Assembly: GCA_031292355.1 (NCBI GenBank)
Contig: JARLHI010000048.1
Span: forward strand, 62,001-126,000
Origin: Candidatus Obscuribacterales bacterium
GTDB taxonomy: Bacteria > Cyanobacteriota > Vampirovibrionia > Obscuribacterales > Obscuribacteraceae
Length of the DNA: 64,000 bases
Reading direction: 5' to 3'
In this document: piece by piece, positions 36,317 to 46,102 of the stretch
Layout: every line of letters starts with the position of its first letter
Numbering within the stretch: position 1 is the first letter of the stretch
Notes under the pieces: model-generated
The model's database searches: none
The model's input: only the letters and a program-made list of their open reading frames with translations
Told to the model about the DNA's origin: nothing
Program-made: the position numbers and the translations under genes

Positions 36317-37120
36317 ATGACAGACAATAGCAACATTTTGCAAGTTGAAAAAAAGAACGGCGTAGGCGTAATCACGCTTAATCGTCCCGACAAATTGAAT
36401 GCCTTCAACGACGAATTGACATTCGCCTTGCAAGACACACTTAAAGAGCTGGAAAAAGATCCAGCCGTTCGAGCTCTGATAATAACTGGCGCAGGCCGCG
36501 GATTCTGCTCCGGTCAAGATTTACAGAATCGCAGCATCAGTGACATCGTCGGCGAAAAGAAATTGTCTCTGGGAGATTCTATTCGTCGCCGCTATAATCC
36601 AATCATCGTCAAAATCAGACGCATGGAAAAGCCAATCATCGCCGCTGTCAATGGTGTCGCTGCCGGTGCCGGTGCAAGCCTCGCTTTCGCCTGCGATTAT
36701 CGATTGGCTGCAGACAATGTCAACTTCATTCAATCATTTTCCAAGATTGGTCTAGTTCCAGACTCTGGTTCAACATTTTTTCTACCTCGTTTGATTGGTG
36801 CAACCAAAGCGTTTGAATTGATGCTTTCAGCAGATAAACTTCCAGCAAGTGAAGCCCTGCATTTGGGTCTGATCAATAAAGTTTGTCCAGCAGACCAGTT
36901 GATGACTGAAGCAATAGCTCTTGCCGAAAAATTAGCTAGCGGTCCCACCAAAGCGTTTGGTTTGACAAAAAGAGCAATAAATAAAGCCATATTTAACGAT
37001 CTAGAAGAACTGCTTGAATACGAAGCTTGCTTGCAAGAAATTGCTGGCCGAAGCCATGATTTCCAAGAAGGCGTCAAAGCCTTCGCAGAAAAGCGCGAAC
37101 CTGCGTACACTGGCAAATAG
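36317..37120 (+). CDS. Crotonase, PaaG-like isomerase
   Basis: 267 aa. Crotonase fold with GRGFCSGQDLQNR (oxyanion hole), GVAAGAGASLAFACDYRLAA, and SFSKIGLVPDSGSTFFLPRL. The 'F-S-K-I-G-L-V-P-D-S-G' phrase, Asp in place of the second hydratase Glu, matches PaaG, the ring-epoxide/oxepin isomerase of aerobic phenylacetate catabolism. The epoxidase genes paaABCDE and paaZ are not in this window, so the pathway cannot be confirmed. 17 nt after the upstream crotonase. Confidence 0.85.
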   Translation: MTDNSNILQVEKKNGVGVITLNRPDKLNAFNDELTFALQDTLKELEKDPAVRALIITGAGRGFCSGQDLQNRSISDIVGEKKLSLGDSIRRRYNPIIVKIRRMEKPIIAAVNGVAAGAGASLAFACDYRLAADNVNFIQSFSKIGLVPDSGSTFFLPRLIGATKAFELMLSADKLPASEALHLGLINKVCPADQLMTEAIALAEKLASGPTKAFGLTKRAINKAIFNDLEELLEYEACLQEIAGRSHDFQEGVKAFAEKREPAYTGK

Positions 37121-37357
37121 GCTAAATTGACAGACGTTGCAAAGACTTCGGCGAAATCCCCACATTTTTGAAATTGAACCGAATTGTAACTCATGACAAT
37201 GTAGGACAATTTCTCAAAGGGCTGATGTAATCGCGTCTTGCACCCGAGAACAACAGACCGAATAGTTTTTTCCGTTTATTTTGCAGGTGAAGTAATTGTG
37301 CAAGCAGCGTTGCCGTAGAATGAATAGGTTCTAGAAGTCCGAGTTTCATTGCTCTCA

Positions 37358-39589
37358 ATGCTCAGCGATTTGGCTTTACAATTAGCGTCTTTCAGCCCCT
37401 CCGTGGGCTGGGTGATCGACAGATCAGGCGAAACCGAAGAGGTGATCGGCACCGTTTGGTTAGCTGCAGACGGTCTTGTCGCGACTTGCGCATATATTTA
37501 TATGCCTTACGCTGAAATCATCGAAGCCCTAATAGTTCGCTTTCCTCTGAGCAATCACGTCTTCTCCGTCAGCGGCGCCAAGTTTCATCCTGGATTCGAT
37601 CAGTGGGCCGCAAAAAGATTGCTTTCTCAAGCTGATTTTTATCCACCACCCCTTTTGACTTCTCTGGAAAACAATCTAGTCTTTCTGGAATTGTCTGAAG
37701 AAGTCACCCCGTTAAGTAAAGCCACCAGTGCCAAAATAGAGCAAGCTCTGTCTTCCAAAGAACGCGGTGAATTTGCCGGTCGCGTCAGCAATATTGAGCT
37801 TGCCGGCATCATGCAAAGCCTTCTTTCCAATCGCCAAACAGGAACACTTGTAGTCTCGGACTCACACAAGCGCACATTTGCCAGACTCTTTTGCGAGAAC
37901 GGTCAAATCAAATATGTGCGCTTTAAAGACTCGTACAACGAACAAGCCATGTATCGCCTGGTCTCTACTCCGTTCAAAGGATATTTCTTTTTTCAATTCG
38001 AAGAAAAACCGCAATGGTGCGATTTTCCGCCCATGGAGCGCGCCACCAATCCGGTCATGATTGAAGCTTATATGCGCCTGGATGCGCAGGCCACACTTAA
38101 AGCCAATATCAGCGGTCCCGACATGCTGATCAACAAAAACAGAGATGATTTAGACCTGAGCAAATTTGACCAATCAGAGCATGAAGATTTGCCTTACGTC
38201 TGGGAGCGCATTCAAGCTGGCACGACTATTGGTCGCCTGATGCTAGGCTGCAGCCTGGATGCGTATATAGTTCTTCACTCATTAGAGCTATTGCTGCATG
38301 CTGGAATGATCAGTGTCACTGAGGCTGCTGGCGTCCGAGAACGATTCAGAGCAAACAATCCCTGGATGAAAGACGTTGAAACGAAATCTCTAGTGCCACT
38401 GCTAACCACCACAGATGTGGTTCTCAATGAAGGCGAGGATATCTTCTGCCTCTCTATCGATACGCACAGCCTTCTGCCGACAATTGAAAGTGGTGCCATT
38501 TTGGAACCACGCAGGCCAGGTGACGAGTATCATCACTATATTTCCATTCACGTTCCACCAGAGGCTGTTGGCGCTCCGATATTCAAGAATGGAATTGTGA
38601 TTGGCATGCATTGCGGTCAAATCGCTCGGGAAAATCAAACCAGCAAGCAAGCACCAATGTCTGACTATATGTTGAAGATGGATTCTATTGAAAGCTTGAT
38701 TGCCGAACTGACAGGCAAAAGACGCACATTAAAAAGTCCCAAAACGCTGGTTGAAAGGGAATTGCCAGACGCATTGCAAAGCGCAGACGAACAATCTGTG
38801 ACGCTTACCGATCTGCAAAAGATGGCCGGGTCGAGACCCGTCTCCAGAACATATGGCTCTAGTGACAAAATTGATACTGTCAAAAATGACGGCACGCAAA
38901 GCAGCGCAGGAAAAGTTTCAGCATTGCCTGGGAATCCTCTTGGTGCACTGGTCAATACTTTCTCCAATGTCTTCCAGCCGTTTTCCAAACAAGAAGAGCC
39001 GAGCAACGAGTGGTTTAACGTCGAGTGCATTCGCGCCAAATACGGTTCGATCAAATGGCAAAAAGCGGGTGTTAACACTCAGTTTGTGGCTGGCGATGTA
39101 TTGCGCCTGGAAGTGCGTCTCGAAAAAGACATGCACTTCTATGCGGCTTATCAACGCGCTGGCGGTCGAGGCGTCCATTTGCTAAATCCAGATCAAGGCG
39201 GAGAAGACATTTTAGAAAAAGCAGGCAGTCTCATCGAACTACCGCGGAAGAACAACGATAGGGGATCGTCTGGTCGAACAACCAGTAGTAAAAACGCTCT
39301 CGTTGGCTTGACTCTTTCTGGCACAGCCGAGACGCCTGATTCTGTTTTGTTTATTTCTTGCGCGAAATCGCTCGAACAAATACACGATCAAGCCGCACGC
39401 ACCGAGATGTTTCACAAAGCGCTAGCACTGTTAGTGACCGAAAGGAATCTAATACCACATTCGATACCGCTTAACGATTTGCTGCCCAGTCCATTTGCCA
39501 GCGATGACGCAGCAGATTCTGCACAGGATGCTGTTTCTGATAATACGAATGTGGTCATCGCCAAATTGCAAATAAGCTGCAAAAAATAA
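37358..39589 (+). CDS. DUF4388 protein inserted in a degenerate trypsin-like fold, with DUF4384-like C-terminus
   Basis: About 743 aa from ATG 37358 (an in-frame TTG lies three codons earlier). Residues 15-120 resemble the first half of a trypsin-like protease: IGTVWLAADGLVATCAYIY and NNLVFLEL, with the His and Asp positions replaced by Tyr and Asn. Residues 145-225 are a DUF4388/PatA N-terminal domain (FAGRVSNIELAGIMQSLLSN). At 370-430, GEDIFCLSIDTHSLLP and VGAPIFKNGIVIGMHCG resemble the second protease half, without the Ser of GNSGG. After a linker, GDVLRLEVRLEKDMHFYAAY and a Pro-rich end look like DUF4384. A signalling or scaffold role is inferred; I see no catalytic residues. Confidence 0.65.
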   Translation: MLSDLALQLASFSPSVGWVIDRSGETEEVIGTVWLAADGLVATCAYIYMPYAEIIEALIVRFPLSNHVFSVSGAKFHPGFDQWAAKRLLSQADFYPPPLLTSLENNLVFLELSEEVTPLSKATSAKIEQALSSKERGEFAGRVSNIELAGIMQSLLSNRQTGTLVVSDSHKRTFARLFCENGQIKYVRFKDSYNEQAMYRLVSTPFKGYFFFQFEEKPQWCDFPPMERATNPVMIEAYMRLDAQATLKANISGPDMLINKNRDDLDLSKFDQSEHEDLPYVWERIQAGTTIGRLMLGCSLDAYIVLHSLELLLHAGMISVTEAAGVRERFRANNPWMKDVETKSLVPLLTTTDVVLNEGEDIFCLSIDTHSLLPTIESGAILEPRRPGDEYHHYISIHVPPEAVGAPIFKNGIVIGMHCGQIARENQTSKQAPMSDYMLKMDSIESLIAELTGKRRTLKSPKTLVERELPDALQSADEQSVTLTDLQKMAGSRPVSRTYGSSDKIDTVKNDGTQSSAGKVSALPGNPLGALVNTFSNVFQPFSKQEEPSNEWFNVECIRAKYGSIKWQKAGVNTQFVAGDVLRLEVRLEKDMHFYAAYQRAGGRGVHLLNPDQGGEDILEKAGSLIELPRKNNDRGSSGRTTSSKNALVGLTLSGTAETPDSVLFISCAKSLEQIHDQAARTEMFHKALALLVTERNLIPHSIPLNDLLPSPFASDDAADSAQDAVSDNTNVVIAKLQISCKK

Positions 39590-39592
39590 AGC

Positions 39593-41812
39593 TTAGCGTG
39601 CCGATAAATTCTTCATGCTCAGGCCAATTCGTTTGCGCTCTTTGTCTACGCTCATTACTTTGACGTTGACCTTTTGTTGCACTTTTACGACATCACCTGG
39701 GTTTTTCACAAAAGTGTTAGACAACTCGCTGACGTGCACCAGACCATCTTGATGTACGCCGATGTCCACAAATGCTCCAAACGCCGTAACGTTTGTGACT
39801 ATGCCTGGCAAAATCATACCGACTTCTAAATCTTTGATTTCGTTGACACCTTCTTTAAAATCGAACGCTTCAAATTGTTCGCGTGGGTCGCGTCCTGGTC
39901 TCGCCAGCTCATTCATAATGTCTGTCAGGGTGGGCAGTCCCACTGATGCTGTGACAAACTGTTTGATATCGATACGCTTACGCAAATCATCTTTCGTCAT
40001 CAAATCTTTGACAGCACATTTAAGTTCTTTCGCCATCGCATCGACAACCGAATAGCTTTCTGGATGCACGGCGCTCGCATCGAGAGGGTTGCCACCAGAA
40101 CGAATTCGTAAAAATCCAGCAGCTTGCTCATAGGCTTTGGCACCTAGCCTGGGCACTTTTTTCAGTTCCGCTCTGGTAGCAAAAGGTCCATTTTCATCTC
40201 GATATTTAACGATGTTGGAAGCAAGTTGTGGACCAAGACCTGAAACATAAGTGAGCAGTTGCTTGCTTGCTGTATTCAGCTCAACGCCAACGCTATTGAC
40301 GCAACTAACAACAACGTCATCTAGGCTCGCCTTCAGAGAAGTTTGATCGACGTCATGCTGATACTGCCCCACGCCGATTGACTTGGGTTCGACTTTTACC
40401 AGCTCAGCAAGCGGGTCCATCAACCGTCTGCCAATGGAAATTGCACCACGCACGGTTAAATCAAGAGTAGGGAATTCTTCACGAGCAAGTTCGGATGCCG
40501 AATAAATCGAAGCACCTGATTCACTGACAATAACGATGGGAATTTTCTTGCCGTCATTGAGAGACTTCACTTTGGGTGCGTTGAGCAGTTTTTTCAAGAA
40601 TGATTCTGTCTCACGGCTTGCTGTGCCATTACCAACGGCAATGGCACCAACTTTGTATTTCTCCAATAGTGTTAAGACTTTACGACCAGCATCAGTTTGT
40701 TCAGCTGAAGAAGCACCTTCAACGCCTGTCCAGTACATTACGTCATGGTGCAAGAATTGCCCTTGAGCATCCAGACAAGCCAGCTTGCAACCGGTGCGAA
40801 AACCAGGATCCACGGCCAATACATTCACCTGTCCAAGTGGTGCAGCAAGCAAAAGCTGGCGAATGTTGTCGGCAAAAACTTTGATTGCTTCAACATCTGC
40901 TTTTTCTTTGAGCAAACCGCGAATTTCTGTTTCGAGTGATGGGGCGAGCAGTCGCTTATAACTATCAGCAAGTGCCATTTTTATTTGCTCGGCGCATGAA
41001 CCAGAGCGTGGAATTAGCATACTTTCGAGTTGAGCGAGCAAAGGCTCGGCGGCAGGCACCACTTCCACACTAAGCATGCCTTCTTTTTCACCTCTAAAAA
41101 GAGCAAGAAGACGATGAGATGGCGCTGACTGAGCCGGTTCGAACCAGTCAAAGTAGTCTTGATACTTGCCTGCTTCGCTTTGTTTCTTGGACACAACACT
41201 CGAGCGAATCTCAGACTTAGTCAACCAATATTTACGGGCGATTGTCCTCACTTTTTTGTCTTCGTTTATATTCTCAGCGATGATATCTCTTGCTCCAGAA
41301 AGCGCTTCTTCAATTGTGGAGACGGCGTTATCGAGTTTCTGCCCCTGGGCATCGGTAGATGGAGTTAGATATGTCTGGGCAAGAACCTGCGGCTCTTTGG
41401 TCGCAAATGTATAAATAGCTTGAGCGAGGGGTTCCAGTCCTTTTTCACGAGCAATCGAAGCTTTTGTGCGACGTTTAGGCCGATAAGGTAAGTAAATGTC
41501 TTCCAGCTCGACAAGGGTTTTTCCGGCATTAATTTGCTGCTCTAAATCAGCTGTGAGCAGCGCACGCTCGGTCAACGAAGAAATGATAGCCAGACGTCGC
41601 TTCTGCAATTCCTCTAGTTGAGCCAGACGGTCGCGTATCGATGTAACAACCACTTCATCGATCGATCCAGTTGCCTCTTTGCGGTAGCGGGCAATAAAAG
41701 GTACCGTCGCTCCCTCACTAAGAAGCTTAATCGTCGCCTCTACCTGCTCGCGACGCAATCCCAATTCTGAGGCGATTAAATTAACATTTTCAAGAGAATT
41801 TTCTGGTGGCAT
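39593..41812 (-). CDS. tex: Tex-family RNA-binding protein
   Basis: About 739 aa from ATG 41812 (a GTG at 41842 is possible but less likely). N-terminal helical region ATVPFIARYRKEATGSIDE, the YqgF-like domain (VLAVDPGFRTGCKLACLDAQG, GNGTASRETE, IVSESGASIYSASELA), a helix-hairpin-helix part (LLTYVSGLGPQLASNIVKYR) and a C-terminal S1 domain (GMILPGIVTNVTAFGAFVDIGVHQDGLVHVSELS). Tex is a conserved transcription/RNA-associated factor. Convergent with the DUF4388 gene, with stops 3 nt apart. Confidence 0.95.
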   Translation of the reverse strand: MPPENSLENVNLIASELGLRREQVEATIKLLSEGATVPFIARYRKEATGSIDEVVVTSIRDRLAQLEELQKRRLAIISSLTERALLTADLEQQINAGKTLVELEDIYLPYRPKRRTKASIAREKGLEPLAQAIYTFATKEPQVLAQTYLTPSTDAQGQKLDNAVSTIEEALSGARDIIAENINEDKKVRTIARKYWLTKSEIRSSVVSKKQSEAGKYQDYFDWFEPAQSAPSHRLLALFRGEKEGMLSVEVVPAAEPLLAQLESMLIPRSGSCAEQIKMALADSYKRLLAPSLETEIRGLLKEKADVEAIKVFADNIRQLLLAAPLGQVNVLAVDPGFRTGCKLACLDAQGQFLHHDVMYWTGVEGASSAEQTDAGRKVLTLLEKYKVGAIAVGNGTASRETESFLKKLLNAPKVKSLNDGKKIPIVIVSESGASIYSASELAREEFPTLDLTVRGAISIGRRLMDPLAELVKVEPKSIGVGQYQHDVDQTSLKASLDDVVVSCVNSVGVELNTASKQLLTYVSGLGPQLASNIVKYRDENGPFATRAELKKVPRLGAKAYEQAAGFLRIRSGGNPLDASAVHPESYSVVDAMAKELKCAVKDLMTKDDLRKRIDIKQFVTASVGLPTLTDIMNELARPGRDPREQFEAFDFKEGVNEIKDLEVGMILPGIVTNVTAFGAFVDIGVHQDGLVHVSELSNTFVKNPGDVVKVQQKVNVKVMSVDKERKRIGLSMKNLSAR

Positions 41813-41870
41813 AATCACTCGGGCGGGCAGTAAAAGAATCACAACAACAGCAAAAGCTTACACGATGCCG

Positions 41871-41879
41871 TGGCATAAT
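41871..41879 (+). promoter_or_regulatory. Extended -10 element upstream of the GT51 gene
   Basis: TGGCATAAT (-10 CATAAT at 41874-41879) without a clear -35. The same nine bases occur upstream of the VirB8-like orphan gene at 6588-6596. Confidence 0.35.
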
Positions 41880-41904
41880 ACGCATTGCAGCATAGAGACC
41901 CATT

Positions 41905-42663
41905 TTGACAGCCAAGCGCAACCCCAGCAGATTCACAACGATTTTGAGAGCACTGGCTCTAATCTTTGCGCTGTCTGCTATGAGTTATGCCATTTATTTC
42001 TGGAACTCAGTCAAGACACCGATATTGAATGTTTTGCACGAAGGCGCTCACGGGGCTCAAACAATTTATATTGGTCATGTCGATACGGCAGATTTAAGCG
42101 ATGTCCCCAGAAAACCGGTACCCTTAAGTAAAGTATCCAAAAATATGGTCAATGCCATCATGGCTGCCGAAGACCACTATTTCTATAAACATCATGGTAT
42201 CGACGCGGTAGGCATACTAAGAGCGACTATCGATAATTTAAAGCAATTTCGTTTCGTCGAAGGAGCTTCGACAATCACGCAACAACTAGCTAAGAATCTG
42301 TACCTGGACCCAAATGAACGTAGCGCTCGCAGAAAACTGACGCAATTGGTGCTCGCATGGAAACTCGAGGACCACTACAGCAAAGATCAAATTATGGAAG
42401 CTTATCTCAACGAAATTTATTTCGGCTCTGGTGCATATGGTGTTGAATCGGCGGCTGAAGTTTATTTCCACAAAAAAACGCAAAATCTGAGCGTCGCCGA
42501 ATCAGCCTTTTTAGCGGGAATTGTCAAAGCGCCATCAGTACTGGGCGACAGCAAAAACCACGCGCAAGCAAGAGCCCGTCAAAGGGATGTCATCGACAAC
42601 ATGCTTGAATACGGCTATATCAATCAAGGTGAGTTTATCGCCGCAGAAGAACAAACGCACTAG
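41905..42663 (+). CDS. Monofunctional peptidoglycan glycosyltransferase (GT51)
   Basis: 252 aa with an N-terminal membrane anchor (ILRALALIFALSAMSYAIYF) and a complete GT51 domain: IMAAEDHYFYKHHGID (catalytic Glu at 89), EGASTITQQLAKNLYL, RKLTQLVLAWKLE, YLNEIYFGSGAYGVESAA and YFHKKTQNLSVAESAFLAGI. No transpeptidase domain follows, so it is the MtgA-type monofunctional form, polymerising lipid II into glycan strands. Start TTG 41905 has only a weak ribosome binding site. Ends next to the stop of the convergent TPR gene. Confidence 0.9.
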   Translation: MTAKRNPSRFTTILRALALIFALSAMSYAIYFWNSVKTPILNVLHEGAHGAQTIYIGHVDTADLSDVPRKPVPLSKVSKNMVNAIMAAEDHYFYKHHGIDAVGILRATIDNLKQFRFVEGASTITQQLAKNLYLDPNERSARRKLTQLVLAWKLEDHYSKDQIMEAYLNEIYFGSGAYGVESAAEVYFHKKTQNLSVAESAFLAGIVKAPSVLGDSKNHAQARARQRDVIDNMLEYGYINQGEFIAAEEQTH

Positions 42664-43719
42664 TTAGAAGCCTGAATCTCTATTCACTGGCACCGGCGGC
42701 GGTGCAGCTTTTTGCACTTCGCCAGCAGCAGCAGAAGCATCAACTTTTGGTTTTGGCGGTGTCAAATTGACCTCGGGTGCGACAAGCATTTTCTGCTCCA
42801 GAGTCGCTATTCGCTCTTTCGCGGTTTGAATTTTCTTGGGATTGTCCGAATAGCGAACGAATTCGGCATACTCTTTCATAGCAGACGACAAATGATTTTC
42901 TGAATCGAAGACCATAGCCATTTGCAAATGCGCATCGGCATTTCTCCCATTCATAGTCAGCACCTGACGAAAATTATCGATAGCGCCCTGGTGATCGCCC
43001 TTTGCCAGAACACAAATACCAATGTTGAGCAGAACTTTCTCCATATCGAGTCCTACCAGAGGCTTCGGATTGCTCAGCATGTTGTTATATTGCTTATAGG
43101 CTTCCGGCCACTTCTTCTCCTTCATCCAGCACTCTGCGTAATTCATCCAGGCATCAGTGTATGTCCAGGGGGAATCACCAAGTGCGAGCATGAACTGCGA
43201 TCGAGCCGATCCATAATCGCCCTTCGCCATAAAGATTTTGCCGTGCAAATTGTGTGCCTTGTAACCGCCGAAACCATACTCCATGGTTGCTTTCTCGGAT
43301 TCGTCTTCGGCTTCTTTCAAGCGATTATTACGCAAATAAACTTCGCCCAGATAATAGTGGGCATCGGGGGTCTCGCCCATGTTTTGCTCGATATGCTTTT
43401 TGAAAGCTTCGATTGCTTTGACGTCGTCGTGCTTGGCCATATAGCTTTTACCCAACCAGAAATACGCTTCTGAGTTGTAGCCGTTGCGAGCAAAATAGAC
43501 CGCTTGTAAAAAAGCGTCAGCAGCCGAATCAAAGTCTTTCGCTTTGAAGAATGCAACGCCCTTATTGAAGTTTGCCTCGGATGGCAGCACGGTATTTTCA
43601 CCTTTCTTCTTTTTGGCAAAGGCATCTAAATTGCAAGAGCTGAGTGCAATAGCGCCAGCTGACGCTATCAAAACAACTTGCAGACCACAGGCAAAAACTT
43701 TCTTCTTCAGTTTTATCAA
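42664..43719 (-). CDS. TPR lipoprotein
   Basis: 351 aa. The N-terminus has a lipobox-like sequence, VVLIASAGAIALSSC with Cys at about 29, so it is probably a lipoprotein. TPR-like units cover about 50-300: ANFNKGVAFFKAKDFDSAADAF, AYFWLGKSYMAKHDDVKAIEAF, AHYYLGEVYLRNNRLKEAEDE, LLNIGICVLAKGDHQGAIDNF. The C-terminus is Pro/Ala-rich. It may hold envelope proteins together. The start overlaps the small membrane-protein gene by 4 nt. Confidence 0.75.
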   Translation of the reverse strand: MIKLKKKVFACGLQVVLIASAGAIALSSCNLDAFAKKKKGENTVLPSEANFNKGVAFFKAKDFDSAADAFLQAVYFARNGYNSEAYFWLGKSYMAKHDDVKAIEAFKKHIEQNMGETPDAHYYLGEVYLRNNRLKEAEDESEKATMEYGFGGYKAHNLHGKIFMAKGDYGSARSQFMLALGDSPWTYTDAWMNYAECWMKEKKWPEAYKQYNNMLSNPKPLVGLDMEKVLLNIGICVLAKGDHQGAIDNFRQVLTMNGRNADAHLQMAMVFDSENHLSSAMKEYAEFVRYSDNPKKIQTAKERIATLEQKMLVAPEVNLTPPKPKVDASAAAGEVQKAAPPPVPVNRDSGF

Positions 43720-43967
43720 TTAATCTTCTCTGCTTTGATTTCGACTCGAACCAAATCACTAATATACAACACACAAATCAAAGCGACATAGAGAAGTCCA
43801 GCTTGAAAAATACCTATCGCAGGCAAGCCACTAAACCCGGCGATAGCAGCATTCCAGAACCAGTTGAGCAAGACGACAGGAGCCACAGCGAACAGCAAAA
43901 ATCCAACCACAACCAAAAGAGCAATCAGAGCAATTAAAACGACGGGATGTAAGGAAAATGTTCTCAT
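43716..43967 (-). CDS. Small two-segment membrane protein
   Basis: 83 aa with two hydrophobic segments (about 8-35 and 48-70): HPVVLIALIALLVVVGFLLF, then a loop LNWFWNAAIAGFSGLP and a second span ending LYISDLVRVEIKAEK. The end is charged and cytoplasmic. No family recognised. It lies between ligA and the TPR lipoprotein gene in one probable operon. Confidence 0.65.
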   Translation of the reverse strand: MRTFSLHPVVLIALIALLVVVGFLLFAVAPVVLLNWFWNAAIAGFSGLPAIGIFQAGLLYVALICVLYISDLVRVEIKAEKIN

Positions 43968-43981
43968 GAGCGCATCCTGCT

Positions 43982-46090
43982 CTAGTCTTCCTTTCGTACG
44001 GCAGTGTTCAGTAACTCTCGGAATTGACTTTCATCTATTATCGTTATACCAAGTTCTTCCGCTTTCGTCAGCTTAGAGCCAGGACTGGCGCCAACAAGGA
44101 CGTAACTGGTTTTCTTCGAAACCGACCCACTGACTTTACCGCCACGCTGCTTGATACTTTTTTCTGCATCACTGCGATCCATGCCGTCAAGTGTGCCAGT
44201 CAATACGAAGGTTTTATCGGCGAAAATTTGATCGACTTGAACCTGAGGATAATCAATGTCACTAGACTGCAAACTGACTCCTGCAGTACGCAATTCCTCA
44301 ATGAGCTGCTGTGCCTGCGGCTGAGCAAAGAATTCGACGACAGACATGGCAATAACAGGGCCAATGCCCTCGATCGGAGTAATTTCTTCAACAGTCGCTG
44401 CCACTAACTTATCCATCGAACGAAAATGTTCCGCTAATAGCTCGGCACCATTGACACCGACATGTCGAATTCCAAGTGCATAAATCAAATTAGCCAGTGG
44501 ACGAGATTTTGACAGCTCAAGCCCAGAAAGAGTTTTCTTTGCGGATTTCGCTCCCATGCGCTCGATAGAGGTCAAATCTGCCTCAGTTAAATGATAAAGA
44601 TCAGATGGTTTCGTGATTAAACCTTGCTTGACCAATTGCTGAATGAGAACTTCGCCCACACCATCAACATCCATAGCGTCGCGTGAAACAAAGTGTTCAA
44701 TGCGCCTAGCTACTTGAGCTGTGCAGCCATAAATATTGGGACAGCGAAAAACGACTTCAGCACCTTCACGCTCGAGAGCAGTGGCGCAAACGGGACAAAC
44801 GGTCGGATAAACCAGCGGTTGCAGATTGTCACCAGCATGGCGTCGGTCGGCAAGAACGGTGACAATTTCGGGAATTACTTCACCGGCTTTACGCACCACG
44901 ACGACATCACCGATACGCAAATCAAGGCGCTTTATTTGTTCAGCGTTATGCAACGTCGCTCGTCTTACGGTAGTGCCTGCAAGCTGCACCGGTCTCAGGT
45001 TAGCAGTCGGAGTAATTGCACCTGTGCGTCCTACATCAAAAGAAACGCTTTCAACGACTGTTTCTTCTTCTTCAGGAGGATATTTAAAGGCGACCGCCCA
45101 GCGCGGGCTGTGCGCGGTAGATCCAGCACTGTCCCAGCGTTTACGATCATCCATTTTGATGACGACGCCATCTGTTTGGTAGTTGAGAAGGTGCCTTTTA
45201 GAATCCCAAGTCTCGCAAAATTGCGCGATTTCCTTCGCGCCTTCCACTAGTTGACGGTTAGGTTCAACCGGAAAACCATAGGCCTCAAGCAACTGCAAAT
45301 TTTCAAAATGAGTGTCAGGCTGTTTCAATTCTGGATCAGTGACATAGAGAAAATAAGCCCAGTAGTCCAGTTTTCGCTTGGCAGTGTTGCGTGGATCTTT
45401 TTGTCTCAGTCCACCACTTGCGGCATTGCGCGGATTCGCTAGAGTCGATTCGCCATTTTCAAGCAGCGCTTCGTTCAAAGCGGTGAAACTGGAAATCGGC
45501 ATATAAACTTCGCCGCGCACTTCCAAGAGCTCGGGCATTTTTGTTTTAAAAGGACCGGGCAGCTTATCCGATGAAAGCTTTATTTCATTTGGAATACTGC
45601 CAATGGTTTTGAGGTTCAAAGTGACATCTTCGCCAACATCGCCATTGCCCCTGGTGGCACCAGAAACCAGGATGCCATTTTTATATGTAAGCGCACACGA
45701 AAGACCGTCAATCTTCAGTTCGCAAACATATTTCAATGTTTGTTGATTATTTTCACCAATTTCAAGAGAACGCTCTAGCCGTTCTTCCCACTTGATCAAA
45801 TCCTCTTTGTCCATGGCATTGGCAAGACTGAGCATCGGCACGCGATGCTTGATTTGTTTGAATTCAGAACTTGGTGGCGCCCCCACTTTTTGAGTGGGAC
45901 TGTTCGCCAGAAGCAACTCTGGATATTCGCTCTCCAAAGCCTGTAACTCGCGAAAAATCTTATCGAATTCGGCATCTGAAACAAGCGGTTTGCTGAGGAC
46001 GTAATAGTTGAAACGATAGTGCTCAATCAGGCGGGTCAATTCCTCAACACGCGCAATTGGCAATTTCGACAACTGTGTTTGTTCAGACAT
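43982..46090 (-). CDS. ligA: NAD-dependent DNA ligase
   Basis: 702 aa, full length. Adenylation domain with CELKIDGLS (lysine 126), then VRGEVYMP and the substrate-binding region, OB fold, a Cys4 zinc finger (CPVCATAL and CPNIYGC), helix-hairpin-helix repeats (MGAKSAKKTL, IEGIGPVIAMSV) and a BRCT domain (FADKTFVLTGTLDGMDRSDA). It seals nicks in DNA using NAD+. 12 nt after the thiolase gene and followed closely by two envelope genes, so replication/repair and envelope genes share a transcript. Confidence 0.97.
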   Translation of the reverse strand: MSEQTQLSKLPIARVEELTRLIEHYRFNYYVLSKPLVSDAEFDKIFRELQALESEYPELLLANSPTQKVGAPPSSEFKQIKHRVPMLSLANAMDKEDLIKWEERLERSLEIGENNQQTLKYVCELKIDGLSCALTYKNGILVSGATRGNGDVGEDVTLNLKTIGSIPNEIKLSSDKLPGPFKTKMPELLEVRGEVYMPISSFTALNEALLENGESTLANPRNAASGGLRQKDPRNTAKRKLDYWAYFLYVTDPELKQPDTHFENLQLLEAYGFPVEPNRQLVEGAKEIAQFCETWDSKRHLLNYQTDGVVIKMDDRKRWDSAGSTAHSPRWAVAFKYPPEEEETVVESVSFDVGRTGAITPTANLRPVQLAGTTVRRATLHNAEQIKRLDLRIGDVVVVRKAGEVIPEIVTVLADRRHAGDNLQPLVYPTVCPVCATALEREGAEVVFRCPNIYGCTAQVARRIEHFVSRDAMDVDGVGEVLIQQLVKQGLITKPSDLYHLTEADLTSIERMGAKSAKKTLSGLELSKSRPLANLIYALGIRHVGVNGAELLAEHFRSMDKLVAATVEEITPIEGIGPVIAMSVVEFFAQPQAQQLIEELRTAGVSLQSSDIDYPQVQVDQIFADKTFVLTGTLDGMDRSDAEKSIKQRGGKVSGSVSKKTSYVLVGASPGSKLTKAEELGITIIDESQFRELLNTAVRKED

Positions 46091-46102
46091 CTTTCAATGC
46101 CT

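Noticed and set aside
42922..43473. 183-aa plus-strand ORF
   Set aside because: Antisense to the TPR lipoprotein gene with no motif or ribosome binding site.
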